A stretch of 64,000 bases of DNA, from positions 3,348,001 to 3,412,000 of the forward strand of contig NC_003282.8 in the NCBI RefSeq assembly GCF_000002985.6, written 5' to 3'. The notes under the pieces were generated by a model that saw only the letters and a list, made by a program, of their open reading frames with translations, was not told where the DNA came from and did not search any database. The position numbers and the translations under genes are program-made. Within the stretch, counting starts at the first letter, position 1; each line of letters starts with the position of its first letter. This document shows, one piece after another, positions 21,198-34,300 of this stretch. The stretch comes from Caenorhabditis elegans. Lineage: Eukaryota > Nematoda > Chromadorea > Rhabditida > Rhabditidae.

Positions 21198-24100
21198 ATG
21201 AGGGTACTTTTTGCCGTTTTCTCGCTCATCATGGCGTGCCAAGCCTACGACGCCGTCCTCTTCTCCAATTCCAGAGAAATTGGGTAAAAACAGACGAATT
21301 TTCACTAAAAATCAGCATTTTTCAGAGGAACTCCAGCCGCTAAACTCGTCGAATCGGCCACCGCTGAGGAGCCCGTCGTCTTCATTGTTAACCCAGATTT
21401 CACTCTTGGTACGGCGTGGAATTTGGTTTTTCAGCGAAAATGGATTTTAGAGCAAAAAAAATGACTCGAAATTCGAATATTTCGATTAAAATCGTCGAAA
21501 AATAACTTTTGGAGCACGAAAATGGCGCAATTTTTGAATTTTTCGCTAAAATCGTTTCAAAACTGCTTTTGGCTCGAAAATACGATATTTTTCGTAAAAA
21601 CTCGGAAAAAAGCGGCGAAAACGGCATTTTGACGGAAAATCAGCTATTTCGTCACTAAAATTGCGAAAATTTCGTGATTTTTTTTCTGAAAAATCGTCGA
21701 AAAAACCCGATTGTTGGCTTAAAATAGCTTCTAGAGCATAGAAATATTCAATCTTTTTGAATAAAATCGCTAAAAATCGCCAAAAACTGCTTTCTGGCCT
21801 TGAAAATGCCTCTAAAATCGATTTCCCCCCTAAAAATTCCCAATTTTTTCAGGTCAATTCTCGGTAAAAGCCAACGCCTACACATCTGAACCATCGGCCG
21901 ATTACTTGGCAAAATCTGTCAAAAACAGCAATTTCCACGAATCTCAATACTTTTCACATCAAATTGAGGTGCGGAATTCGTGAAAATCCTAGATTTTCAT
22001 TGAAAACAAATTGAGAAAATTGCACAAAAAGTGTGGAAAAGTGAAGAAAATCAGTTAAACATTCAGAAAGACATTGAATTTTCAGGTTTTCTGTGATATT
22101 TCCATTGTTTTGGCTAAAAAAACCGAATTTTTTGTTAAAATGTCGGATTTTTGAAGTTGAAGATGGAATTTTCTATATTTTTAACTTAAAAATTTTGAGT
22201 TTTCACTGTTTTCAGCTTGAAAATCCCTAAAATTTCCAACATTTTTCATGAAAATTTCGATTTTTTCCATACATGAAGGCTAAAAATTTCAATTATTTAT
22301 GTTTTTGGCCTGAAAATAGCACATTTTCACTAAATTTCATGCAAATTTCGGATTTCCAGCTGAATTTTGAATTTTACACCGAAAAATTCATATTTTCACT
22401 TTTAAAAAATTTTCAGTTTTATTGTTAAAAAAATTAATTTAAATGATGTCAGGTTTTTTTCTGGAAATTTGAATTTTTATCACAATTTTATCATATTTTT
22501 AACCTAAAAATTTCATTTTTCCCTGTTTTCAGCTCGAAATTTCAAAATTTCGATGTTTTCGATTGATTTTTTCATAAAAATTCAAAATTTTTGTAAAAGT
22601 TTTCCAGAAAATTCCAATTTTTCCCAGTTTTTCTTTTTTTATAAAGTTCTCAATTTTTTACTAAATCTCCACATAATTTTCGCATTTTAATCATCACAAA
22701 AAAATCTAAAATTTTTACACTAATTTCTCCATATTTCCAGGCCACCCAAGCTCAATGGCTCAGCAGCGCCGATCAATACTCGGCCGGTTCCCCAATCTAC
22801 ATTATCTACGGAGAAGAATGGACCTCAATGGAGCAGCTCGCCGAGCAATTAATCTCAAAAATCGATAACTCTGTCGGAATTATCACCTCCACCGACGCTG
22901 TTGCTCACGAGAAATCAAGCCGTGTCAAGCGTGTCGCCACCGATGAATTTAATTCCGATTCGGAAAATTCCGCCGCCGCTGAAGCGAATGGTGGATTCCC
23001 ATTCCCACTGGTTATTCCACCATACAATCAAACATTTTATTCTGTCAAACCAACCAACGGACACTCATGTCTTTTCTATTTGGAGGGTCTTACTGTTGTC
23101 GTCGAGCAGAAAAAGGAGAAAGTGCTCTACTATGCCAATGCTTATATTCCAGGCAAGGACTCGGAAAATTTTTGGAAAAATTGATAAATTTCCGGAAAAA
23201 TCGTGGGAAATCTCTATAAAAAATCGATTTTTCAGAAAAAATTTTGAAAAAAAAAAACGTTTTTTCGTCGGTTTTTTTTCTGGGTTTTTCCTGACTATGC
23301 TATGCAACAAAATATAAAAAGTTTTTTTTAGCTAAAAAAATGAAGTTTTAAGAAAAATTGGAAAGAAAAACTAGAATTTCAGATGTTTTTTCTAACTTTT
23401 TCAGTTTTTCATTAGAAAATACAATAAATTTTGAAAAAAAACCCGATAGATAGAGAAAATATAGAGAAAATTGAAAAAAAAAGTTTTTTTTTGGTTTTCC
23501 AGTTATATTTAGGAAAAATAGAATGAGCTAACAAATGTTGAACTTTTTTTTTCAATTTTCACAAAACATGAACTTTTTTACAGGCTCAAACTTCACGTGG
23601 GCCTACTCGGAAACCGATGTAACCTGCCCGAATGGAACAATTGGAGATTTCATTTTTAAGATTCATCTCACCCTCGAAAACGATATTACTGGAATGCAGG
23701 GTACCAGCAAGAAGGCTTTCACAATGAAAAAAGGAGATAAAATCGATTTTGACCTCACTTTTACTGGAGATTTGTTTGGTTATTGGGCACTTAACAAGGC
23801 TTCGGCCAGTAATCTTGCTATCAGTGGATATGATCCATATAAGGTAGAATTCGGATGAAAAATTGGGGAAAAAAATTATTTCAGCATAAAAGTCTCATTT
23901 TATAGTAGTAATTTGGAAAACGCCTAAAAAATCTAATTTTTACACGAAAATTTCAGTTTTCAGTAAATAACAAAAATTAGAAAATTTTTTGGTTAAATTT
24001 GGAATTTTACACTGAAAAAGTCGAAATTTCGAGCAAAAAATATCAAGTTAAAAAAATAACAAAAAAAAATTAAATTTTGGATACATTTTTTTCGATAAAT

Positions 24101-24920
24101 TTTGAATTTTCGAGTCAAAAATTGTATGAAACTTTTGACATTTCACATCAAAATTACACTTTTACCCAAACAAGTTTGAAATTTTCAGCATAAAAATAAT
24201 TTTAAACGTTAAAATTCGAATTTCGAGCCAAAATTCAAGTTTATACGCCGGTTTTCGCTAGAAAAAACTCTTTACAGTAAAAAAACGTTATTTTCAAAAA
24301 AATTTTTGCTACCAAAAAAAACCGACAAAAGAATTTTAAGTAAAAAAACAGAATAATCTTAATTTTTTGGAAAAATTGGGAAAAGCAATTTTTTGAAGGA
24401 AAATTTTATATTTATATTCAAAAATTCAAATTTGAAAAAAAAACTATTTTTGCTTTAAAAAGTTCGAAAATATTGATTTCTTAACGAAATCCTGAATTTT
24501 TTGAAAAAAAAAAGTTTCCAGAGTGCCTCCGTTGACGGCAGCAAAGTGGTAAATGGCTCAGCAACCCAATACACAAAGCTTAACTCAGTCGCCGGATGGT
24601 CGTTGGCCTGTGGACAATCTCAAGCAGTCTTTTTCCCAACAAATGAACAATCCGTCCGAATTGGTGTGGCTCTTATGAACACTCAAATTCAACTTTTCAA
24701 CTATCAAAACCCCGAAAAATGGGTCGAATCTGCCCATTTCACACTACAAACCGAAGATTGTACTGGAACATTCTCCTCGGGATCCTGGATGGGAATCGTA
24801 TCGGCACTTGTTCTGATTGCTGGCCTAATGTTCGGATATGTTATGCTTCAGTCCGTTCAGACAATGGATAGATTTGATGATCCAAAGCAGAGGCAAATTG
24901 TCATCAATGTTAGAGAATAA
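21198..24920 (+). CDS. vha-19: V-ATPase accessory subunit, Ac45/ATP6AP1 type
   Basis: A type I membrane accessory subunit of the vacuolar proton ATPase. In this family it assists Vo assembly and sorting of the pump. Exons: 21198-21283, 21326-21408, 21853-21968, 22741-23152, 23584-23843 and 24522-24920, giving 451 residues. Residues 1-16 (MRVLFAVFSLIMACQA) form a signal peptide. A luminal domain of about 390 residues follows, with a furin-type RVKR site at 156-159 (after HEKSS), the family's known processing feature. A single TM helix (WMGIVSALVLIAGLMFGYVM, about 408-429) and a short tail ending INVRE complete it. The intron after exon 4 has a GC donor (CCAG|GCAAGG). Phases force this, and no GT alternative is nearby. 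The identification rests on the Ac45-like C-terminus, the signal peptide, the RVKR site and recollection of the worm gene. Confidence 0.93.
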
Positions 24921-25400
24921 ATCGATAAATATTTCCCGGTTTCTGCTGGAATAGGCTGAAAATTTGGTAATTTTCCGTTGTGATTTTCCACTAAAAAAGA
25001 GGAAAGATTCGAGCCAATTCTAAGCCTATTTCAGCGAAAAATTTTATTTTTTCGTCATTTTTGTTGAAATTTTTAGTCATTTTCCCTTCCTCCTTATTTT
25101 TTTCCATATTTTAAGGGTCCTTTTTCTCGAAATTTTTCTATTTCTATCTCTAGCTTCTCCTTCCATTAATCATTCCAGTTACCTGAATTGACGGTGACGT
25201 TCTCTTTCCTTTGCTTAATTCTCCCTATTTTTCACTTTTTTTCTTGTACCAAAAACAAATTACATCAAAAAATCCCCCAGAAATTTACTAATATAAATCG
25301 ATTTTTGTGTGAATTTTCCACTAGTTGTAATGTAAATAAATACAAAAGTAGATGTGTTTTTTTTTGTTGTGAAATTTAATGATTTTCAGCCCAAAATTTG
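24921..25400 (+). terminator. vha-19 3' UTR and convergent gene end
   Basis: The stop codon overlaps an AATAAA-like GAATAAATCG. A second candidate poly(A) signal (GTAAATAAATAC) is near 25330. The opposite-strand deubiquitinase ends at 25631, so the two genes converge, with about 700 bp between stop codons. Confidence 0.5.
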
Positions 25401-25630
25401 GGACTTATTATAATTTGATTTATTTTCTCATCATGTATAACTTGAAGTCTGCATTTTTAGTCACATAAATAGGATCGGTGAAAAAACTCGGAAAATGGTT
25501 CTATTTTTGGCTCGAAAATGTTCAAAATTCTAGGAAAAAGCATGGGAAAGGCACATTGTGAACGAGATTTTTTTTGGGTCGGATTTCGATTTTCGCGGGA
25601 ATTATTTTTAAAAAATAATAGTATATTAAA

Positions 25631-28600
25631 TTATTCAGAAGTACTTGGACCACTGCCACTGCTGCTCGTGCTCGGCTTATTGCTCATATAGTCCTGTTGG
25701 CTGACGAGCATCGCTTCGGCAATTGCAACGTCGTCGGTGTAGGCGTCCCATTCTGAAAATTGAGAGAAATTGCGATTCTGGGGTGAATTTTTTTGGGTTT
25801 TAGCGATTTTTAGTGTATTTGGCGAAAAATTAATTAATTTTTTGAAGAAAAGTTGATTTTTTTTAATGTAAAAAGTCGAAAAAACCAATATATCATTTTC
25901 TTTTTCAGATTTCCAAAAAAGTGCACCTTCAAAATATCAAAAATAAAAATGTTTTTGACTAGAAATTCGATTTTTGCTCAAAACTTATGAATAATAAAAA
26001 AAATCGATTTTTCAGAAAATCTGAAGCATTTTAATTCTAGATTTTCAGAAAAATCAGCAATTTTTTTTTGATAATTCATAAGTTTTGAGCAAAAAAATTA
26101 AATTTCTAGTCAAAAATGTCTAAAAAAATTTTTGAAAAAGGTGTCAGTTTTTAAGGAAAAAAAAACAAATTTTTATTAATTTTCCAAAACTAACTATCAA
26201 AAAACATTTTCATTATTTTTTCTTGAATTAAATTTTTTCGAATTTTACAACAAAAAAAACCGATTCTATGGTTTTTTCCAATTTTTTTCACAAAAGAATC
26301 AATTTTTTGAAAATAGTTCAGTGAAAAAAATTCTTTTTACGAAAAAAATCTTATTTTTTTAAGCAATTTTTATGAGAAAAAAATTATGTTTAAAAATCGA
26401 TTTTTTAATTCCAAAATTTCTCTGTGCTCCGTACCCAAGCTCTGAGCGGCGAGCATTTCCTCGTATAGTCCTGAGCCTGATACCGGCGGCTCTCCACTGA
26501 AATTGGATGGCCCAGGAGCTCCAGCTGACGTCGACGGAGCATTTTTAGACTTTTCAAAGTCATTTAAGTATGAAATTAGGGATTCTCGAGTAATTTGATC
26601 TTCAATATCCGCCTGAGTTCGTTGAAAATCTGTCATATCGATTTTATCCTGGAGCATCGTTTCTTCAATATGCTCCAACTCCGAGGTCTTCATTGCTGTG
26701 CTCATTAACTCTTTATCAGCTGATCCTGGTATCATTCCGGGTAATCCGAGACCGATTCCGATTGTTGGAATGTTTGGAGCAAGAACTGCAAAAAAAATAT
26801 CGATAAATCTCTCTGACTACATTGCTCGAAAATTTCAAAAAAATCGGTTTTGGGGGAAAAATGTGAAAGTATTTGAATTTCGCTGGAGTGTTAGAAAATC
26901 GATAAATTGCCGGAAAATTGAAAAAAAAAATTTAAGTGGCATATCGGAGCCTTTGAGAGCTGGAAAAAACAGATTTTAACCATTTTTGAGTCAAAAAAAT
27001 GGGGATTTTCTTCAATTTCGCTTATTTTTTTATTTTTTGGCTGGTTTTGCTGAAATTTTGCACGAAAAATTTCCCAAAAAATATTTACAATTTTTTGGTA
27101 AAATCAATACGTTTTCGTAAAAATTTATATTTTGAAAAAAATCGATAATATTTTTTATAGAAAAATCGTTTTCGAAAAAATCGAAAAATTCAGAAAAATT
27201 GATACAATTCTGAAATTTTCTCTAAAACTCGATAAGTTATCAGAAAATCGATTTTTTGGCATAATTTTTTAATTTTTCAATAAATTTTGTAGTTTTTCAT
27301 AATTTTTTTTGTTGTTTTTCCAAGCTTCTCCTACTCACTAGCATTATAGTGAACAGCTCGATGATAACTAAGCCGAAGCGGTGGATTCTGTTGAATTGGT
27401 ACTGTAGACGGCGGCGGAGCAGCATTCGATGTGGACGCGGAGCCATCTGTTAGAGCAGTAGCTTCTGGTTCCGGACGGGGAAGAAGCACATTTATTGGTT
27501 CTGAATTAATTGAATGAAGAGAATTTTTAAGTATATAATTTGATTTTTTTTTTCTCAAAAGTTCAAATTTGCTAGCTTAAAATCGGAAAATTCTGAAAAA
27601 GTGCTAGGATTTTATTCAAGTCAGTATTTTAGCAAAAAACAGAAGAAAATTGAATTTTTCGAGCGAAAGCTACTTAAACCGTTCATTTTCAAAATGAAAT
27701 CCTTGAAATTTTTGATTTTTCAAAAAACAACCAATTTTTTTAACAAAAATTAGTGATTTCGTGGAACAATATACTAAAAATCGACAAAAAATTACAAAAG
27801 TCTATATTTTTGCTAAAATACTGAGTTTTGAATAAAATCCTGGCAATTTTTCAAAGTTTTCAGATTTTAATCTAGCAAATTTGAACTTTTGCATGTTAAA
27901 TAAATTTATCGGCTTAAAAATTGAATTTCATAGTCAAATTTCTTAAAATCCTCTATTTTTCTTTTAAAAAGTCGCCTTCTGGATTTTACGCTAGAAAATA
28001 CATATTTTTGGTTGAAAAATACTATTTGTTTCACTAAAATAAGTCATTTTTCAGTTTTTGTCGCGACAATTAGCCAAAAACTTTTAGGATTTAGCTCATT
28101 TTTCCAGCTTCCGGGTGCAAATTTTCACATTTTTGCCAATTTCGAGGTGAAAAAAAAAGCTTTTCCCGTACCATCACTGTACTGATACACCTCTACAGGC
28201 CGTGCAAACATTTCAGAGATCGCTTGAAGCTCAACATGATTCCCGTGCACATTTTCCTCGCGTTTTCGTTGAATATAATTCTCAAAGTTTTCCGTAATGA
28301 ATTCTTTGAAATGATCGCGGTTATTCGACATATAATCCATACAAAGACGGCGAATTTGTCCGTGCATTTCCTGATCACCGTAGATTTGTTCGGCAATTGA
28401 ACGGAACATACAGGCTCCGTCGCCGACCATTTCTTTGATTATTAGGCCACGGGCCGCCAGACGATTCGAGAATTCCGTTTCGATCTGGAAATTTTCGAAA
28501 AAAAATTAGACAAAAAAATCGGTTTTTTTTCCGGTAATTTATTGATTTTTCAAAAAATTTTCGGATTTTTTTTTTGAGATTTTGGCTTCATTTTTTGTAA

Positions 28601-30104
28601 ATCGCTAAAATAGTTAGTATTGTTATTTTTCCGTAAAAAAATTTAAAAAGAGAACATTTTGAAAAAAAAATGTTTTTCGGTATTTTATTCAATTTTTTTT
28701 CGAAATTTTGAAATTAATTAAATAGGTATTTCGGGAAAAAAATGAAATTTTTTTATCGGCTATATAAGGTAATTTCAAAAAAATTAGAAAAAAAAACAAT
28801 AAATTCCGAGGAAAAATCGTTTTTTTAGTGGAAATGAATTTTTTAAAGAAATTTTATAAAAATTTGTCAAAAATTGATGTGTTTTGGATTTTTATCGATT
28901 TTTTGAAATTTTATTGGTTTTTTTCACATATTTTTGTTAGAGATTTCCGAAGTCCGGTCAGTTTTCTTCGATTTTCCGATTGCTAACCTCATCGTCTCGA
29001 ATATTTTGCATTTCATATTCATCGTCTGAATTATAGTCGGCATTTCCTGGAGATTGGCTTCGATTTGGCTCAATTTCAGGTTGAGGTGGTGGTAGGACTG
29101 GTGATGATGATGGAATTGGGCTTTTGTTCGTTGATGAGGTAGATGAAGCCGATAGGACCCCTGAAAATTGGTCATTTATTAGAAAATTTGAATTTTTTAT
29201 TGAAAAAAAAAAGGATTTTCCCTTAAAAAAGCAAACTTTTCCAAGAAAAAACCAATTTAGAGAATATTTCAGAAAAAAAACGGATAAAAAAATTTTTAGG
29301 ATTGATTTTTTAAAGGAAATTATAGATTTTTTAGACAAACAACAAAAAAGTGAACATTTTTAGTAAAAATGTGTTTTTTTTAAAGAAAAAAGGTTTTAAA
29401 AAATAATTTTATGTAAAAAAAGATTTTTTGCCAGAAAACTGTTTTATTTTTCCAGAAAAATTATTTTTTCTAATAAAAATAATTTCTTTGAAAAATGGAT
29501 TTTTTGAAAAAAAAAATTTCCAGAAAAAATAGATTTTTAATAGAAAAAGGTGTTTCTATGAGAAAACAACATATTTTTTAATAGAAAAATTTTAATTAGA
29601 TTTTTAGAAAAAAAAATGGTTTTTCCCAAAAATAGGCACTTTTTGATTGAAAAAAAGGGTTTCTTTGGAAAATTAAATTTTTTATAGAAAATAAAAGTTT
29701 TAAAAAATGCATTTTTATTAGAAAAACTTGATTTTTTTCTAAAAAAAGTTGATTTTCTCACAGAGAATGGTTTTTTATATGAAAAATCATTTTTTCCAAA
29801 AAAAAGTTTCAAATTTGAGCGATTTTTTTTCAAATTTCCGCAGATTTTTCTTCATTTTCCACGATACATCGCTTGCTCGGAGGTCCATCCTCCTGAGAAC
29901 GGATCCTTTTAGCCGCGGAGCTCGAAGATGAAGCTGATGAGCTGCAGGATGGTCCAGAGAGTTGTTGACGGCTATTTTCAGCAGAACTGCAAGAAAATAT
30001 CGATTTTTCGAATAGAAATTCGGAGGAAATCACCTTCCAATTGTTGAAACTGATCTCTGCTGGGAATCCTTTTCGCGCTTTTTTTTTACTGGTAAAATCG
30101 TCAT
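25631..30104 (-). CDS. OTU-family deubiquitinase, OTUD5 type
   Basis: A cysteine protease that removes ubiquitin, the probable worm orthologue of OTUD5/DUBA. Exons (5' to 3'): 30104-30034, 29986-29868, 29160-28988, 28484-28172, 27500-27339, 26785-26435 and 25752-25631, giving 436 residues with all phases matching. The start MTILPVKKK matches the OTUD5 N-terminus. Ser-rich linkers lead to the YNSDDEYE motif, characteristic of OTUD5. The OTU core follows, with KEMVGDGACMFRSIAEQIYG (Asp143 and Cys146 catalytic) and GNHVELQAISEMFARPVEVY. After a Pro/Ser insert comes LSYHRAVHYN (catalytic His about 276), then PTIGIGLGLPG, also an OTUD5 signature. A UIM-like segment (DDVAIAEAMLVSQQD, 403-417) lies near the C-terminus. 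A TTTTTTCAG acceptor 26 bases before the ATG suits spliced-leader trans-splicing. The exon 2 donor (GAT|GTATCG) is the least certain boundary. Confidence 0.92.
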
Positions 30105-31354
30105 TTTGTGACGTCACAGAGATGAGGGATCTGAAAAAAGAACGAGTTTTTTGAAAAAAAATTGTTAAAGATTTTCATTTTGCAGAAAAGAATATTTTCT
30201 CATAAAAATAAGATGTTTCTTTTTAAAAAAATATTTATTCCTCAAAAAAAAAATGAATTTTTTCAAGATTTTTCCGAAAAAACAGGCCTTTTCTGAAAAA
30301 AATTGCGAAATCTGTAATGAAAATTTTTCGAAATTCTCTAAATTTCTGAAAAATCCTACTTTTCATTGAAGTTTCACCTTAAAAAGCTGAAAATACATGT
30401 TCTACCTGTAAATTCGAAAAAAAAAAGATATTTCAAATCGCAAAAATTACGATATTTTCGTTTAAAAACAAGGAAAATTCAAAAAAAAATTAATTTTATT
30501 ATTATTTTTACAAAATTAATTCACGGGGGCTCTGAGATATATTGACGGGGGGGGGGGGGGATAAAACGCGCTCCATTGACAATTTCTGGAAATATTATCA
30601 ATAGAGCGCGATTTCAGACCAAGGAAAAACCGGAAAACTATGAGAAATTGGGCATTTTTTTGTGGGGTAATAGATACAATAAATAAATAGAACAGAAAAA
30701 GAAGAAAAATTGTGAGAAACCTGGAAAAAACGGGGAAAATACAGGTAAAAGCTATGGAAAATCACAATATTTGCAACGAGAAAAATCGGGAGAAAATCTA
30801 TTTCAAAAACTACTGGAAATGTGTAGAAATCTGGAAAAAATTGAAGAAAATCTGAAAAACCAGAAAAATTGGGAAATACTGGAAAAAAAGCGGAAAATTC
30901 TGAAAAAAGGATATATTTTTTCCCAAAAAATCGGGGTTTTCTCAAAACTTCTGAGAAAAAAAATCGGAAAATTGCGATTTTCGAGTAAAAATAGCTAAAA
31001 ATCGAATTTTTTTTTTTGCATTTTCACCTGAAAAATGCAGTTTTGGCTCAAAAAAAAACCGAAATTCGTCGTTTTTGGTTGAAAACTGCGATTTTTTATA
31101 ATTTTAAAAACGAAAAATTGTTATTATTAATCCAAAAATGCTGAAAATCAATGGTTTTTTTCAGTTGAAAAACGGTATTTTCCGACTAAAAATGCTGCAA
31201 ATCGCTGAAATTATGCTGAAAAACTAGCCAAAAAATTCGAAAAATCAATAATTTCGTGATTTTTCCCCATTTTTCTACATAAATTAGACTTTGAAAGCGA
31301 AAAAATCAGATTTTTGTGCAACAAATCTGGGAAAAAACAAAATTTTCCCAGATT

Positions 31355-34300
31355 TCAGGCTCCAAATCGTACAGGATCATTTGGATAAGGTCTTCGCATA
31401 TTATAAATCTCCCGCATTCGATCCAAAATCTCTTGCCGTCGTTGTTCAAGCTCAGGCCCAATTAAATCTACATGAGCTTGCCGATAGTCTTCACGGAGCT
31501 GTTGATACTCGGCGTGATGCTCCTCGCCAATGATATGCTCCAAATTTTCAAATTGAACAAAGCCTGGCTGAGGGAATAAGTGAGCCTGTACGCGGCCACC
31601 GAATTGCGGCTGAAATTGTGCAGGGAGCTGTGGAAAGCGGACACCAACTCCTGGAGCCATTTGGAGCACTGGAACCGGGGCGCCCATGTGATTTGCCATT
31701 ATTTGACGGATCGCGAGGTCTTGTAGCGGGAAAAATTCATGGTCGGGGTCTTCGTTGTGCTCTTCGTCGGGCTCATCGTCTTCGTCGAACATTTCTGGAA
31801 ATTTTGGAGGGTTTTTGGGCAGTTTTTCAAGTAATTTTCGATATTTTGAATAATTATTAATGATTATTTACCATTTCTAGAAAGAAAAAAACTGGGGAGT
31901 TTTTATGAATTTCGGGGTTTTTTTTCGGCATTTCGAGTCGCTTTTTGGAACATTTATTCAAAATTCCGATTTTTTTCGCTGTTTTTGGGCTATTTCCGAG
32001 ATTTTTCCAAATTCTTCGAGATTTTTATCATTTTTTCTCTAACCTGCTTCAAACAGCGCGCCGTGTTCCAATTCACGTGTCATCCGATTAAACATTTCAG
32101 CAAGCATGCGGTCGGTGCCAGGATTTGCATCATATGGGTGCCCTTCCATTAACTGCAACATTTCTTTTTAGTTTTTTGGATTTTTTCCTTCAAAATCCGT
32201 ATTTTTCGCAAAAAAAACCTTGAGAAAAATTTATTTTTAAACGAAAAAATACACGGAATTCTGGCTTCCCTCGTAAATCGAAATGGCAGAGTTTGCCGAA
32301 CTAGGCCATTTTGGGTCGGAGAGATTTTGTGTAGATTTACGGCGCGTTGCGTGTCGCGTCGCGGCTCGTTTTCAGTTGTAAAACTGCTGTATTTGTCCGT
32401 GTGGAGTACACGACACTTTTCCACGCGCTGTCCGGCAGACAATTGTCAATGGAGCGCGAAAATTCAATGAGAAAGGCCAGAACCCCGTGAAAATGCTTGA
32501 AAATGGCCTTTTAAATTAACGCTAAACAACGCGCGCCGGTGGGATTTCGGAACATCGTTGTAAACTTTTTTTTCGAATTTTTCAGCTGAAAATTTGCGGT
32601 TTTTAGTATTTTTTTAAATGAATTTTTACTAGAAAAACGGTGAAATTTTTTTTTCAAATTTAAAAATTAAAAATAATTTTTTTCGAAAGTTTTAGCAAAA
32701 AATCAAAAAATCCCAATTCACGCTAAACAACGCGCGCCGGTGGGATTTCGGAGCACCGTTGTAATTTTTTTGTGAAAATTTTTTGAATTTTTAGAATAAA
32801 AATTGATTTTTTTCATTTTTCACCATTTTCCGGAGTTTTTCACACTTTTTCACTTGAAATACGTCTATTTTTCCCGATTTTTTACAATTTCCAATCAAAA
32901 ACTCTCGATTACCAGTCGAATTCCGGGATACTGATGGCCGAGTTCTCGAGTAAATCCCATTTCCAATAGCGATTCGTTATTTCCTTGTATACTTGCGACG
33001 ATCGCCAAATTGAAACGTTGAAGTGTTTCCCAGATAATCGCAGCCGTGTCCTCTGCCATTAGAGTTCGCTCGCGGAGCCGTTCAAAATCAGAAAAGCGGA
33101 CAGCTGGCATTGCTCCGTCGGCGAATCGATTGAAATAGTTGGGTTCGCCTTGCTGAAATGGGAAAAAATTAAGTAAACTCACAATTTGGAGCATTTTTTA
33201 AACTTTTTGCCGAGAAAAGTGTGTGAAAAACAGCCTAAAATGTAAAAATTGTGACTTTTTTGAGTAGAAAACAAAAAAAATATTCTAGAAAAAATGTTTT
33301 TTCTGCATAGAAATTTTTTTTAGAAAAAGGGAGTTTTACAGAAGAAAAAAATTGGATTTCTTCCAAAAAAAAATTTGATTTTTTGTAGGAAAATTTGGTT
33401 TTTTTTTTCATAAAAATATTATTCTTTTACAGAAAAAACGGATTTTTCAAAAAAAAGTTTTTAAAGAAAAATTTAGTTTTTCTTCCAGAAAAATGCTATC
33501 TTTTAAAACAAAATTGGTTTTTTCTCGAATTTCCACACAATTTTAGCAATTTTTTTTAAAGTTTTTATCTTTAAATTTCGCTTTTCATAGTTTTTAGGTT
33601 ATTTTCGGACATTTTCAAAATTTTAAACAAAAAATGGCCCAAAATTGTTTAATTTTCAGAGTTTTTGGGTGTTTTTTTCAAAATAAATCGGCATTTTCAT
33701 TGGAAAACCACTAAAAATCAGCTGAAATTTTGTTTTTTTTCCCGATTTTCTTCAGAATTTCCACACAAATTCACCCTTCGGAATCTCGGATGTACTCGAT
33801 CCTCAAAATTGGCCATTCTCATTGCCTCAAACATGCGTCGTCGCATCACATGATGATTACGGTCTTCTGCATCTTCCATTTCTCGTCGTAGAGCATCCGG
33901 TTGAAGATTTCCATTCATTTGACTAATTTTCGAAAAAGCCTCTCGTTCGGTGATGTTCATACGTTCCAGAATCACGGATCCTGAAATTCTGAGCGGATTT
34001 TTTTTCAAAAAATTCGCTGAAGAAGCCCACCTTCTTTGTACTTTTCATTATCATTCGGCGCCAACTCGTACATCCATCCCAGCTGTGCCCGGCAGCTTTG
34101 ACAGAAGACATCTCGAACAAAATGTGCTCCGGTGAGCATGTTGCGGACGACGCTCTCGCCGAATTTGACGTTTGTCACATTTTTGAACAAAAATGCCTGG
34201 CCGGTGGTTCCTGAAATGAAAATTATTGAGAAAATTGATTTTTTAATTAAAAAGTGAGATTTTTTATCTTAAAATCAAGAAAAATTGAAGAAAAATCATT

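Noticed and set aside
30034..30117. Longer N-terminal frame for the OTU gene starting upstream of 30104
   Set aside because: That frame has no ATG and does not splice in phase to exon 2. The ATG at 30104 gives MTILPVKKK, matching the OTUD5 N-terminus, and splices correctly.
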